IMG/VR virus record: IMGVR_UViG_3300050120_000326
Span: 1-34,482 of that record
Length of the DNA stretch: 34,482 bases
Strand: one strand, 5' to 3'
Source: a virus
The notes under the pieces are model-generated. The model saw only the letters and a list, made by a program, of their open reading frames with translations, was not told the origin of the DNA and did not search any database. Shown piece after piece: positions 6,034-13,923 of the stretch (its first letter is position 1; every line of letters starts with the position of its first letter). A program made the position numbers and the translations under genes.

Positions 6034-6539
6034 CCGCGGTCGCACAGACCGAAGCCGTCGCGCCGACGCTCGAAGACCTCTCGCTCGAAGAAGCACTCGA
6101 CAATCTCGCGGTGATCGACGGCTTCATCAAATCGAAGCAACCGGAACTCGACGCGGCGCGCGCCGCAGCGCAGGACTTGCGCACGATCATCAAGCTCCGC
6201 ATGGAAGAACGTAAGGCCACGCGTTTCGAGCGCGGCGGCTGGCGCAGCCGCTTCACGATGGTGAAGCAGGGCGCCGCATCACTCAACATGCCGACCGAGT
6301 TGCGCGCGTTCTTGATTTCGACGGGTGAAATTCCGTTGAAAGAGATCGACGACGCTCTTCCTATCGTCATCGCGCCGCCGATCGTCAAAGGCGACTTGCG
6401 CAAGGTCCGCAAGCTGGCCGATTACGGAGGCGACTGCAAAAAAGCCGTTGAGGCCCACATTTTTGAGCCGCGCCAAGTCGAGCAACTCATCATCGAGCCC
6501 GTCGAAATCGACGTGACGCCAAAGACCGAGGCGGCGTAA
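6030..6539 (+). CDS. Hypothetical early protein, Gp157/Gam-like in outline
   Basis: 169 residues. A long N-terminal helix with LEEALDNLAVIDGFIKSKQP and LRTIIKLRMEERK precedes a compact domain with FTMVKQGAASLNMP and IPLKEIDDALPIVIAPPI, and an acidic end. Phage proteins with an N-terminal coiled coil just upstream of recombination genes are often Gam- or Gp157-like, but I see no decisive motif. Joined to both neighbours by ATGA or TAATG overlaps. Confidence 0.65.
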   Translation: MTAVAQTEAVAPTLEDLSLEEALDNLAVIDGFIKSKQPELDAARAAAQDLRTIIKLRMEERKATRFERGGWRSRFTMVKQGAASLNMPTELRAFLISTGEIPLKEIDDALPIVIAPPIVKGDLRKVRKLADYGGDCKKAVEAHIFEPRQVEQLIIEPVEIDVTPKTEAA

Positions 6540-6781
6540 TGCAGCGCACTCCCGTCACCTCGTCGCTCGTCAAGAGCGTTGGGTACGATCCCGACCTGCA
6601 AATTCTCGAAGTCGAGTTTTGTGGAAACTCGGAAGAGCCGAAGATTTATCGCTACACAAACGTCGGCAAGTTGCAGTACGACGCAATGATCGACCCGGCG
6701 AACAGCGCCGGCCGCATTATCAACGCGATGAAGCGCGACGCAACGATCACCTGCGAACGCGTTGAGTCGGAGGCTGCGTAA
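6539..6781 (+). CDS. KTSC domain protein
   Basis: 80 residues that follow the KTSC pattern: start MQRTPVTSSLVKSVGYDPD, then LEVEFCGNSEEPKIYRYTNV, a helix with AMIDPANSAGRIINAM, and a closing strand TITCERVE. KTSC domains are small and common in phages and lysyl-tRNA synthetase-linked contexts; their role is not known. It is translationally coupled to the coiled-coil protein and the Sak4-like ATPase. Confidence 0.8.
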   Translation: MQRTPVTSSLVKSVGYDPDLQILEVEFCGNSEEPKIYRYTNVGKLQYDAMIDPANSAGRIINAMKRDATITCERVESEAA

Positions 6782-7738
6782 GTGTTTCGCACCTCAGACG
6801 AACTTCTCGGCGAAATCACGTACAAAGTGCTCGTACACGGCCCCAGCGCCGTCGGCAAGAGCACGTTTGGTGCGTCGTGGGTCGAACCGCTGTTCCTCGA
6901 TTGGGAACACCGCAGCGCTCACCTCGGCGCGAAGTACACATTCCAGGCCGCGATTCCGAAAACGTATCGCGAAGGCGTTCTTGCGATCAAGGAACTCGCC
7001 GCCGGCAACGTGCCGTGCAAGACGATCGTCGCCGACTCGCTTTCGAAGCCGTACAACGCACTTATCGAACTCTGTTCGCGCAAAGCGGACGGCACTCGTA
7101 CGCAGACCGATTGGCCGACCGTCAATCGCCGCATGCAAGGCGAGATCATGGACCCGATCTTCGCGATTCCGGGCAAGAACATCATCGCGATCGCGCAACA
7201 GACCACGCGCCTCGAACGCGACGGCCGTGAATTCAAGCGCGCCGGTGTGAAGTTCGTCGGCGACGAGCAGCGCTGGCCGTACGCCTTCGACTATATCCTA
7301 CACTTCGCATCGCGCGGCGCGATCCTGGTCGAAAAGTCGATGTCACCGTATCTCCCCGAGGGCACGAACCTCCGCGGGGACCTCGACGCCGAACGCTTCA
7401 TTCGACTCGTAACCGGCCTCGAAGCGATCGACGCGGTCAAGGTCATCGTTTCGGCCCCGTTGCCTGCGCTCAGGGCCGCGGAGAGCGGGCCGGCGGGCAA
7501 TGTGCTCGACCAAGACCTCGGACACCGCGCAGCGCCGCGCACGAGCGATCCGGCGTTCTTCTTGGACGACCTCAAAGACGCCGAGAAGCGGCAAGTCTTG
7601 GCCTGCGCCGCCGGGATGAACGTGAGCGACGCGCGCCTCTGCGAACTCGCGTACGGGATCGTCGGCAGTTCGAAAATCATGGCGGGCGCGGACGTTGCGC
7701 TGCTCTGCGATGCAATCCGTAAGGACCGTGCAGCTTGA
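6782..7738 (+). CDS. Sak4-like RecA-fold ATPase (AAA_24), single-strand annealing
   Basis: 318 residues from a GTG directly after the previous stop. The Walker A is HGPSAVGKST (about 19-28) and the Walker B-like strand is KTIVADSLS (about 80-88). TDWPTVNRRMQ and IIAIAQQTTR follow as in phage AAA_24 proteins. Sak4-type members of this family assist annealing recombination with a single-strand-binding protein; no SSB gene is recognised in the window. The C-terminal third (from about residue 230) is less conserved and helical. Its place before the replication genes suits a recombination/replication role. Confidence 0.8.
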   Translation: MFRTSDELLGEITYKVLVHGPSAVGKSTFGASWVEPLFLDWEHRSAHLGAKYTFQAAIPKTYREGVLAIKELAAGNVPCKTIVADSLSKPYNALIELCSRKADGTRTQTDWPTVNRRMQGEIMDPIFAIPGKNIIAIAQQTTRLERDGREFKRAGVKFVGDEQRWPYAFDYILHFASRGAILVEKSMSPYLPEGTNLRGDLDAERFIRLVTGLEAIDAVKVIVSAPLPALRAAESGPAGNVLDQDLGHRAAPRTSDPAFFLDDLKDAEKRQVLACAAGMNVSDARLCELAYGIVGSSKIMAGADVALLCDAIRKDRAA

Positions 7739-7926
7739 GCGCCTACATCATTAGCGATGCGTGCGAGATTGCCGAACGGCGTGGTCATCGCGTTATCGTC
7801 GTTCAGGACAACGGCGATAAGTACGTGATGGTCGAGTCCCCCTCGGGATCATGGTGGGAAGACCGTGAGCACCTCGTTCTGTCGGAGCTGGTCGACGATT
7901 TCGGCTTGTTGGAGACATTTAAGTGA
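7735..7926 (+). CDS. Small hypothetical protein
   Basis: 63 residues starting at a TTG that overlaps the ATPase stop (TTGA). Beta-rich pattern: HRVIVVQDNGDKYVMVESPSG, then an acidic helix ending LETFK. No family recognised; coupled translation is the main support. Confidence 0.6.
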   Translation: MSAYIISDACEIAERRGHRVIVVQDNGDKYVMVESPSGSWWEDREHLVLSELVDDFGLLETFK

Positions 7927-8132
7927 TCGGCGCATGTCCGCATGCGCGCGCGCTCTCGCACTACACCGCGCTGCTCAACGAAATCGAAGAGATGAAAGCC
8001 GAAGATCGCGACGAGGCATACGCGCTCTTCCTCAAGCGCAACGACTTCGACGGCCCGGGTCACTACGAATTCACCGCTGACGCATTGCGCGAATCATTCG
8101 ACGCCGGCAGCGTGTTTGGAGCAACCCGATGA
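7923..8132 (+). CDS. Small hypothetical protein
   Basis: 69 residues from a GTG overlapping the preceding TGA. Contains CPHARALSHYTALLNEIEEM and a short acidic helix; the second half has FDGPGHYEFTADAL. Soluble, unknown function, fully within the overlapping early gene chain. Confidence 0.6.
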   Translation: MIGACPHARALSHYTALLNEIEEMKAEDRDEAYALFLKRNDFDGPGHYEFTADALRESFDAGSVFGATR

Positions 8133-8335
8133 ACGCCGCCCTCGATAACCCGTATACCGAACCGTGCAATTCGTGCGATGCGGTCGACTACGACGGCGAT
8201 CTCGATGACGCTGGATATTGCCGGGCGTGCGCTGATTATGAGCCCGGCGACACGCCGGGTTACGCCGACGGCTCGAGGGCTGATCTCGATCGCCAAGACT
8301 GTATAGACGCCGGCCGCGGGCACTTGTTCGCATGA
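8129..8335 (+). CDS. Small acidic zinc-ribbon-like protein
   Basis: 68 residues, strongly acidic, with CNSC and CRAC pairs about 17 residues apart (PCNSCDAVDYDGDLDDAG, then YCRACADYEPG). This looks like a four-Cys metal-binding ribbon. ATGA overlaps at both ends place it firmly in the early operon. Function unknown. Confidence 0.65.
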   Translation: MNAALDNPYTEPCNSCDAVDYDGDLDDAGYCRACADYEPGDTPGYADGSRADLDRQDCIDAGRGHLFA

Positions 8336-8628
8336 GCGCCACCAATGATACGCCTCGCTTTGCGGTGGGCGATCGCGTGCGCTGCATAAGCGAACCGAAA
8401 CTGCCGCTTGGGATTGTAACGTCGGACGAGCGCGACACGGACGGAGCCGTCTCGACGTATTTCGATGTCCCGCCGAACTTCGCTGGATCGTGGACGCCCG
8501 CCGATGATCTAACTCTCGTTGCTCGCGCGCACTACGCTCCCACAGATAAGCCCGATGCGGTTCCGGCGTGGGTGACGCCAGAGCAGTGCGAGTACATCAC
8601 GCGCGAATTTCAGGCGGTAAAGCGATGA
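8332..8628 (+). CDS. Hypothetical protein with SH3/KOW-like start
   Basis: 98 residues. The first half, RFAVGDRVRCISEPKLPLG then IVTSDERDTDGAV, resembles the small barrel seen in many phage proteins that begin with GDRV. The second half is Pro-rich, then helical (VTPEQCEYITREFQ). No defined family. ATGA overlaps on both sides. Confidence 0.6.
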   Translation: MSATNDTPRFAVGDRVRCISEPKLPLGIVTSDERDTDGAVSTYFDVPPNFAGSWTPADDLTLVARAHYAPTDKPDAVPAWVTPEQCEYITREFQAVKR

Positions 8629-8792
8629 AGCCGGGAATTTCGGACGGAGTGCTTGCGCTCAACGTCGGCCGGCGCGCAATCGGCATCACCGCAACTCGTC
8701 AATTTTCACTCACGCCTCGGCGCTCGCCGGATGTCGGAGCGACATCGCATTGCCGCTGGCTCTTTCTTGCATTCGCATGGGTGACACTATGA
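8625..8792 (+). CDS. Small hypothetical protein
   Basis: 55 residues from the ATG that overlaps the previous TGA. Basic and Ser/Thr-rich, ending in a hydrophobic stretch CRWLFLAFAWVTL that could be a short membrane anchor. The next gene starts within its stop. Confidence 0.45.
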   Translation: MKPGISDGVLALNVGRRAIGITATRQFSLTPRRSPDVGATSHCRWLFLAFAWVTL

Positions 8793-8887
8793 TTTTGCTC
8801 TTGGGCGGTTTTTGCGTGTGGCTGGCGCTCGCCGTCACTGTTTTGATGTTCCTCACCGGCGCTAAGATTTCGCGCGGCGAGAGATGA
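8789..8887 (+). CDS. Single-helix membrane peptide
   Basis: 32 residues: a hydrophobic run from MILLLGGFCVWLALAV to VLMFLTG, then a short charged tail KISRGER. One transmembrane helix with the positive end inside is likely. ATGA overlaps at both ends are its main coding support. Confidence 0.5.
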   Translation: MILLLGGFCVWLALAVTVLMFLTGAKISRGER

Positions 8888-9414
8888 CGGCGACGATCAA
8901 CCCGGACACCGTAGCGAAGGCCGCCACACTCGCCGTGACGCCCAACGGCGACGGCACATGGCGCGTAATCGGTGAAACCGGCACGTACTCGATTTATCGG
9001 CTCGGCGAGGGCTACCGTTGCACGTGTCCCGCCGGCCACGGTTCGACAATGTGCTCGCATAGAATCGCGACTGATGCGCACGTCAAGGGCATCATTGCGA
9101 AGCCCGCGTTGCTCGAGACGCTCACGGCTGAAGAGATGTCTGCCATGTCGTTGATCGAATTGGGCTACACGCTGAATACGGTTTCCTTCGCGATCACGGC
9201 GCTTGCCGAGGAGCGACAGAAGCAGAACACCCGTTTCGCCGATCTCAAGATCAAGTCGAACCGCTACAAGCTGTTGGACGAGAAAGAAAAGCTCGCTGCG
9301 ACGGTTGACGAACTATTGCTGCAGAAATCGATCGTCGACAACCTTAGAATTCGCCACAGCGCGTTGCGCGAGCTTAAAACCAGCCTGCAGTCGACGATGC
9401 GGACGGTCGCATGA
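8884..9414 (+). CDS. SWIM zinc-finger protein
   Basis: 176 residues. Near residue 40 the sequence YRCTCPAGHGSTMCSH gives the CxC...CxH arrangement of SWIM zinc fingers, preceded by the usual beta strands (TWRVIGETGTYSIYRLGEG). The rest is helical with a coiled-coil tendency (LAEERQKQNTRFADLKIKSN, KLAATVDELLLQKSIVDN). SWIM domains bind nucleic acid or protein, and phage members often sit near recombination genes, as here. Exact role unknown. Confidence 0.75.
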   Translation: MTATINPDTVAKAATLAVTPNGDGTWRVIGETGTYSIYRLGEGYRCTCPAGHGSTMCSHRIATDAHVKGIIAKPALLETLTAEEMSAMSLIELGYTLNTVSFAITALAEERQKQNTRFADLKIKSNRYKLLDEKEKLAATVDELLLQKSIVDNLRIRHSALRELKTSLQSTMRTVA

Positions 9415-9680
9415 GAGCGTTCCGCGGTACTCCCAACGACGCCCGACCAAGGTGGGACGCGATCGTTCGGCCGGCACGCTTAGAAGCCGGCCGAGTTCGC
9501 CGCGTCCTTACCCGTGCGCGCGCGGCGATCGCCGCCGCTTGCACGTGGTTTTGCGACGACAGCGACGCGTGGTTCGAAGCGCGCTCGCTCGAGCTTTGCG
9601 AAGGCGCGCTCGTCGTCGCGGTGGTCGTCATTGGCTTCGAAATTGTTCGCTATTTCATCCCCGGCGCGGATGGTCGTTGA
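9411..9680 (+). CDS. Small basic protein with C-terminal membrane helix
   Basis: 89 residues. The Arg/Ala-rich N-terminus (PRWDAIVRPARLEAGRVRR) is followed by CTWFCDD and then a likely transmembrane helix (ALVVAVVVIGFEIVRYFI). ATGA start; the stop lies inside the start region of the DUF1376 gene. Unknown function. Confidence 0.55.
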   Translation: MRAFRGTPNDARPRWDAIVRPARLEAGRVRRVLTRARAAIAAACTWFCDDSDAWFEARSLELCEGALVVAVVVIGFEIVRYFIPGADGR

Positions 9681-10581
9681 TGGAGAGGTTCCTTTGGGCG
9701 AAGACAGCCCGTCATTCCAGCTCTACCCGCGCGATTTGCTCGCGGACACCCATAACCTCACCGACGCGGCTTTCGGGCTCTACGTGCGCCTCTTATGCGC
9801 GCAGTGGCTCAACGGCAGTTTGCCGGCCGCGTTCGAATCGGAAGACGACGAGTCGATGACCGACGTTCTCCCGATCGGCGACCTAAAAGAACGTCGCAAG
9901 GGCTGGCGCGTGATCGAACGGCACTTCCCCGCTCATCCCGAGCTCGTTGGCCGCGTTGCACAGCCACGGCTCGAACGCATTCGCGCGGCTCAGAAAACTT
10001 ATCGTGCATCGCAAGCCGCAAAGAGCGCGAAGGGCGTGCGGCGTCGCCAAGAACTCGCCGACGCCGCACGCACCCCAGATCAACCCGCGGGTAAACCCGT
10101 GGATCAACCCGTGGGTATCGCGCGGGTCAATCCGGACGATGACCTGCGGTTAACCTCTGCAATTGCAACTGCAATTGCTATACCTACGGGTACTTCGTCC
10201 CCTCCGGTAGCGGGGGAGGGAGAGAAAGACCGATCGGGATCACCCGGACTTGAGTTTGGCGTATGGTTCCTCGGCGCAGCGATCGGCTCGAAAGCGCTGC
10301 CCGATGCGTGGTCGATGATCCCCGGCTCGGCGAAGTTCGCCTACGAGCACGTCGAGGCCAGCATCGCGTTGATTGCGTCCTACGGCGTCACCGAGTGCAA
10401 ATCTCGAGCCCGCCGCATGTTCGAGCGGACTCAGCGCACCGATGTGTCCCGGTGGCGCTCTTATCCGTCGCCGACGGCGCTGAATAAGCATTGGACGCTC
10501 TTCGGCCCTGAAAAGACCGAGAACGCATACGCCGACGAGTACATGGCGATGGCGAAGCGCAAGCTGGAGGCGCTGCAGTGA
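9670..10581 (+). CDS. DUF1376 phage replication protein (YdaU-like)
   Basis: 303 residues from the ATG at 9670. A TTG at 9694 with GGAGAGG five bases upstream is an equally good start. The N-terminal DUF1376 domain reads FQLYPRDLLADTHNLTDAAFGLYVRLL, then ERRKGWRVIERHF. A low-complexity linker (about residues 137-190, PDQPAGKPVDQPVG) follows, then a C-terminal helical domain with ALPDAWSMIPGS and YPSPTALNKHW. DUF1376 proteins are predicted replisome organisers acting with a DnaC-like loader, which is the next gene here. The linker DNA carries the repeats listed at 10078-10178. Confidence 0.8.
   Translation: MVVDGEVPLGEDSPSFQLYPRDLLADTHNLTDAAFGLYVRLLCAQWLNGSLPAAFESEDDESMTDVLPIGDLKERRKGWRVIERHFPAHPELVGRVAQPRLERIRAAQKTYRASQAAKSAKGVRRRQELADAARTPDQPAGKPVDQPVGIARVNPDDDLRLTSAIATAIAIPTGTSSPPVAGEGEKDRSGSPGLEFGVWFLGAAIGSKALPDAWSMIPGSAKFAYEHVEASIALIASYGVTECKSRARRMFERTQRTDVSRWRSYPSPTALNKHWTLFGPEKTENAYADEYMAMAKRKLEALQ
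10078..10178 (+). repeat. Iteron-like repeats, candidate replication origin
   Basis: GATCAACCCGCGGGTA (10078-10093) and GATCAACCCGTGGGTA (10102-10117) are direct repeats of period 24 with one mismatch; each contains an ACCC...GGGT palindrome, with an extra AACCCGTGG between. Forty bases on, CTGCAATTGC is repeated (10157-10166 and 10169-10178) in an AT-richer patch. Iterons followed by an AT-rich element inside the initiator gene recall the lambda O arrangement. The repeats also encode a Pro-rich linker, which is the alternative explanation. Confidence 0.45.
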
Positions 10582-11357
10582 TGGCGCTCGAGCATATCAC
10601 CGGAGCCATCAACGCCGCCGATATGGCCGCCATGTGGGCCAAAATCGAGAAGCTCAGCGGCAAGCCGCGCGAGGTCGTGCAGGCCGAGGTCGAAGAAAAC
10701 TATCTCGATCGCGCGCACCGTCTCGCGGCTGAGAACCGCCGGGAAATGTCGCGAAAGCTCAGCACGATTCCGGCAGAGTTCGCCGGCGCAACGCTCAGCA
10801 CGTACGAATCGACTTCGGGCAACCGCCGCGCGATCGGCGCTGCGGACCGGGTCATCAAGAGCAAATTTCGAGCTGGCCTTGGCCTTTCGGGGCGTCCGGG
10901 GGTCGGCAAGTCGCATCTCGCCGCGGTCATCGCAAACGCGGCGATCGACGAAGGCCGCATGACGATCTTCACGAGTGTCCGCGGGATGCTCGACGCGGTA
11001 AAAGACTCGTACAACGCGGCCGAGACGCGCGACGAAAAAGACATGACGACGATTCGCATGATTCGCCGGTACGCGTCGGTCGAAGTCCTCATCCTCAACG
11101 ATCTCGGCAAAGAGCCGCTCACGCGTTGGTCGATCGAGATGCTCTACGCGATCTTCGACGATCGGTGGGAGCAAGGGCGTCCCGTGGTCATCACGGCCAA
11201 CCTCGATTGGATGACGCTGGCGGAGCGCTACAACGCGTCGTTCCCGGGCCTTGATCCATCGACCGGACAAGCCTTGATGGATCGCGTTGCCGGGATGACC
11301 TCGATGCCCTGGTACGTGATTAGCGGCGATTCACGCCGCTGGGGAGCTATCGAATGA
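10578..11357 (+). CDS. DnaC/IstB-like AAA+ helicase loader
   Basis: 259 residues (the GTG at 10578 and the ATG at 10581 are both possible). Walker A is SGRPGVGKSH (about 104-113), Walker B LILNDLG (171-177), and the sensor-1 region is PVVITANLDW. The N-terminal helical part would contact the initiator or helicase. Such ATPases load the host replicative helicase onto phage DNA; the DUF1376 partner is directly upstream and overlaps by four bases. No helicase gene is seen, so the phage probably recruits the host DnaB. Confidence 0.85.
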   Translation: MMALEHITGAINAADMAAMWAKIEKLSGKPREVVQAEVEENYLDRAHRLAAENRREMSRKLSTIPAEFAGATLSTYESTSGNRRAIGAADRVIKSKFRAGLGLSGRPGVGKSHLAAVIANAAIDEGRMTIFTSVRGMLDAVKDSYNAAETRDEKDMTTIRMIRRYASVEVLILNDLGKEPLTRWSIEMLYAIFDDRWEQGRPVVITANLDWMTLAERYNASFPGLDPSTGQALMDRVAGMTSMPWYVISGDSRRWGAIE

Positions 11358-11527
11358 GCTGGCCCGGCGTCATCATCGCTTGCGATGCGGAAGACATCCG
11401 TTACTCCGACATCTTGCTTCCCGACCCGGACGCCCCGGAATCGCCGCATCAAGACTGTGCGCACGTCGAGTTCGACTTGCTCGACAACTGCCGCATGTGT
11501 GGCCGCGAGCGGGCGGCGTGCGAATGA
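11354..11527 (+). CDS. Small Cys-rich protein
   Basis: 57 residues, acidic, with a possible metal site formed by DCAH and CRMCG plus a terminal Cys (PHQDCAHVEFDLLDNCRMCG). ATGA overlaps join it to the helicase loader and the winged-helix gene. Unknown function. Confidence 0.55.
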   Translation: MSWPGVIIACDAEDIRYSDILLPDPDAPESPHQDCAHVEFDLLDNCRMCGRERAACE

Positions 11528-11817
11528 CCGCGCAACTCGGTTTCATTCAGGCGCCGGCCGCTCGTGAAAAACGCCAACCGTCCGCGCGCATCGTGACGAC
11601 GGTCGACGGCAAACGGCTCGGCCAGCAGTGCGCGAAGATCCTCTCGCTCTTGCGCGATGGTCCGCAGACCAACTTCTGCTTGAGCTCGGTCGCCCTAAAA
11701 TACACGAGCCGCATTTCCGACCTTCGCTTGCTCGGCTACGTGATCGACTGCGAACGCCTCAACGGCGGATTGATGCGCTATCACCTCGTCGGTGAACCAA
11801 AGCGAGGCGACGCATGA
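11524..11817 (+). CDS. Winged-helix-like DNA-binding protein
   Basis: 97 residues from the ATG that overlaps the previous stop. The core reads LGQQCAKILSLLRDGPQTNF, then ALKYTSRISDLRLLGYVIDC and GLMRYHL, the pattern of small phage helix-turn-helix proteins that end in a beta wing. Likely a DNA-binding protein in the replication module. Confidence 0.7.
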   Translation: MTAQLGFIQAPAAREKRQPSARIVTTVDGKRLGQQCAKILSLLRDGPQTNFCLSSVALKYTSRISDLRLLGYVIDCERLNGGLMRYHLVGEPKRGDA

Positions 11818-12038
11818 AGGGTCAGAGGCCTGTACGTCGCGAGAAATGCGCCTGCGGATACGTCCCGGAACGCTCCACGACCCCAAAGCAAATCAACAAC
11901 GCAATCTGGATGCACCTCTCCCGCGGGAAGTGCCCATTGCAGCAAAAGCCCGTCCAACCCGATACATTGCTCGCGCCGAAGAAGGGGCGCTTTGACAGCT
12001 CCGCGGCGCTTGACGTACTGATGGCGGTATGGCGTTGA
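11814..12038 (+). CDS. Small basic hypothetical protein
   Basis: 74 residues with KCACGY and KCPLQQ, which might form a zinc site (CxC...C). Basic overall. Begins by ATGA overlap, and the HNH gene starts inside its last codons. Confidence 0.55.
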   Translation: MKGQRPVRREKCACGYVPERSTTPKQINNAIWMHLSRGKCPLQQKPVQPDTLLAPKKGRFDSSAALDVLMAVWR

Positions 12039-12373
12039 GCAAGCCGTCCGCCGGCTCGCGCTGGCATCTAGCGGTATTCGAACGCGACGGCTTCCAGTGC
12101 CGCGCAGAGCATCACGATCGTCGATGCAATAGCCGCCCGTCGGAAGCGCATCACATCGTCTACAAAGTTCATCTTATCGACGCGACCACGTGGCTGCTCG
12201 AAAACGGAATCGCGCTGAGTGAGCACTGTCACGCGCTCGCGCATCGCACACATAACGCCAACATATCCGAAGCCCGCCTTATAGCGGCGGTGGACGCGGT
12301 GAACGTCGTGCAAGGCGACGATCCCGCATTCCGACGCCCTTACTTTTGTTCCAAAGGATTTGCCACACTATGA
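12029..12373 (+). CDS. HNH-endonuclease-like protein
   Basis: 114 residues. The HNH pattern is visible as VFERDGFQCRAEHHD, then PSEAHHIVYK, then GIALSEHCHALAHRTHN: a Cys, the central His-His pair, and a final His/Asn-containing helix. The metal-binding Cys set is incomplete (one C before the HH, one in EHC), so it could be a divergent HNH. It lies between replication genes and the tyrosine recombinase rather than beside terminase, so an early DNA-processing role is likelier than packaging. Confidence 0.7.
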   Translation: MALSKPSAGSRWHLAVFERDGFQCRAEHHDRRCNSRPSEAHHIVYKVHLIDATTWLLENGIALSEHCHALAHRTHNANISEARLIAAVDAVNVVQGDDPAFRRPYFCSKGFATL

Positions 12374-12414
12374 CTGCGTTTGCAGAAAACTTACGCGCGA
12401 AGTGCGCTCGATGA
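12370..12414 (+). CDS. Mini-ORF upstream of the tyrosine recombinase
   Basis: 14 codons (MTAFAENLRAKCAR) starting in the HNH gene stop (ATGA) and ending across the recombinase ATG (ATGA). No Shine-Dalgarno precedes the recombinase start, so ribosomes may reach it through this frame. Confidence 0.35.
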   Translation: MTAFAENLRAKCAR

Positions 12415-13310
12415 TCTACGCAGACCCGCTAATCTCAGACTTCGTGGCTGATCTCTTACGCAAGAACCGCTCGCCGCGGTCGCAAGAAGCGTACGCCCGC
12501 GATCTGAGCATGTTCACGCGCTTTCTCGGCGCGCCGATCAAAGATGCAACCCGTCAGGACATCAATCGTTATACGCTCTATCTGTTGACGGAGCGGAAGT
12601 ACAAGGTCGTGACGGCTCGGCGAAATCTCTCCACGCTGCGCACGTTCTTCAAGTACCTGCGCCGCGAGGGACTGCGCGACGGCAACCCGGCCGAGGATGT
12701 CGAGCTCCCGAAACCGGAGCAGCGCAAGCCAAAGGTGCTGCGCGTCAACGAGGTTGTCAGCATGCTCGGCGCGGACCGTGGCGGCTATCACGCTGTCCGC
12801 GATCGCGCCATCCTCGAGCTGCTTTACGGTAGCGGAATCCGTCGCGCTGAAGTTGCGAACCTGACTCTTGATAGCCTCGACTTCTTGCAACGCACGGCGA
12901 TCGTAAACGGCAAGGGCAACAAGCGTCGCATGGTTCCGCTTACCGAAGCCTCGATCTCGGCGATGCAGTTGTATCTGCACGTTCGGCCGGCCGCTGAGGA
13001 TGACGCGTTCTTTCTCAGTAATCGGAATACGAAACTGGGATTGCGCCAGGTCTGGAAGATCGTCAAGGACTACGCGGTCGCCGGCGGCGTGCCGCGCGCT
13101 TCGACCCATGCGATGCGTCATTCATTTGCTACGCACTTCATCGAGGGCGGCGGCGACCTATCGTCTCTTCAGCGGCTTCTCGGTCACGCGAGCATTGCGA
13201 CCACGCAAATCTACATTGACCAGTCCGTGGAGCATCTTCGGAAGCAATTCACGATCGGAAGCCTACGCGATAAACCCGAGTTCGCTGAAGCACTGCGCGG
13301 TGCAAAGTGA
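12411..13310 (+). CDS. XerC/D-like tyrosine recombinase
   Basis: 299 residues. The N-terminal SAM-like core-binding domain (about 5-95; SPRSQEAYARDLSMFTRFLG) and the catalytic domain carry all the expected residues: Arg144 (GSGIRRAEV), Lys168 (NGKGNKRR), His233-x-x-Arg236 (THAMRHSF), His259 (LLGHASIATT) and Tyr268 (QIYID). Length and motifs match chromosomal XerC/XerD more than phage integrases. It is the last gene of the tight early chain and has no minus-strand neighbour or attachment site nearby. Since the phage has a serine integrase, this enzyme may resolve multimers or mediate another rearrangement. Confidence 0.9.
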   Translation: MIYADPLISDFVADLLRKNRSPRSQEAYARDLSMFTRFLGAPIKDATRQDINRYTLYLLTERKYKVVTARRNLSTLRTFFKYLRREGLRDGNPAEDVELPKPEQRKPKVLRVNEVVSMLGADRGGYHAVRDRAILELLYGSGIRRAEVANLTLDSLDFLQRTAIVNGKGNKRRMVPLTEASISAMQLYLHVRPAAEDDAFFLSNRNTKLGLRQVWKIVKDYAVAGGVPRASTHAMRHSFATHFIEGGGDLSSLQRLLGHASIATTQIYIDQSVEHLRKQFTIGSLRDKPEFAEALRGAK

Positions 13311-13355
13311 GTCTCGCAAACGCACTACGTCAGGTTTTAAGGAGCGACTAGCGAG

Positions 13356-13730
13356 ATGACCGCAGACCAAATTTCGACACAGATCGTGGATGCGATCACG
13401 AAGTATTCGCCCGCAGCTTATGAGACAGCGAAAGCCGTGGAACGGATCAACGCTATTGATTGGCTGTTGACCGACCTCGGAATGGTCGCCATCGGGTTGT
13501 TCATTGCTTGGATGGGCCGCTTTTGCTGGAAGCACAGCAGGGGCAGCCAATACGATTCGGACGTTGAGGGCTTCCAGAAGTTCGGCTCTGGCGTCGTCGT
13601 TGCTACCGGCGCTTTGTGGGCTGCGTTCGCAACGGTGAACATGCTCGCGAGTCCGTGGCTCATCGTCGGCCTAACCGATCCCGGACTCGCACTGGCGCAC
13701 GAAGCGATGAAGAAAGTCCTCGGATCATAA
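13356..13730 (+). CDS. Two-helix membrane protein
   Basis: 124 residues with a good ribosome site (AAGGAG about 13 bases upstream). Two likely transmembrane segments: LGMVAIGLFIAWMGRFCW (about 41-58) and VVVATGALWAAFATVNML (about 79-96), joined by a polar loop. Holin-like in topology but located in the early region, far from other lysis candidates. Unknown function. Confidence 0.65.
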   Translation: MTADQISTQIVDAITKYSPAAYETAKAVERINAIDWLLTDLGMVAIGLFIAWMGRFCWKHSRGSQYDSDVEGFQKFGSGVVVATGALWAAFATVNMLASPWLIVGLTDPGLALAHEAMKKVLGS

Positions 13731-13758
13731 ATCATGGACGCACTATTTGAGGCTAACC

Positions 13759-13923
13759 ATGCCTAGCGCATACTATTGGAACCGCATGGCCGAGAATACC
13801 GAGAACCCCAAATGCGGTTGCGGTCATCGCCTTGACGAGCACCCGGACGCGAAAGCGTGCACGAACGCAGACGACGAGTGTACCTGCTCCGAGTTTCACC
13901 ATGAGGAGCCGTACGACGAATGA
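13759..13923 (+). CDS. Small Cys/His-rich acidic protein
   Basis: 54 residues with CGCGH, CTNADDECTC and FHH, enough ligands for one or two metal sites. Strongly acidic. The next gene starts within its stop (ATGA). No family recognised. Confidence 0.55.
   Translation: MPSAYYWNRMAENTENPKCGCGHRLDEHPDAKACTNADDECTCSEFHHEEPYDE

Noticed and set aside
10199-10218. Strong GC hairpin as a transcription terminator
   Set aside because: It lies inside the DUF1376 coding sequence and has no T-run; I kept it only as part of the possible origin.
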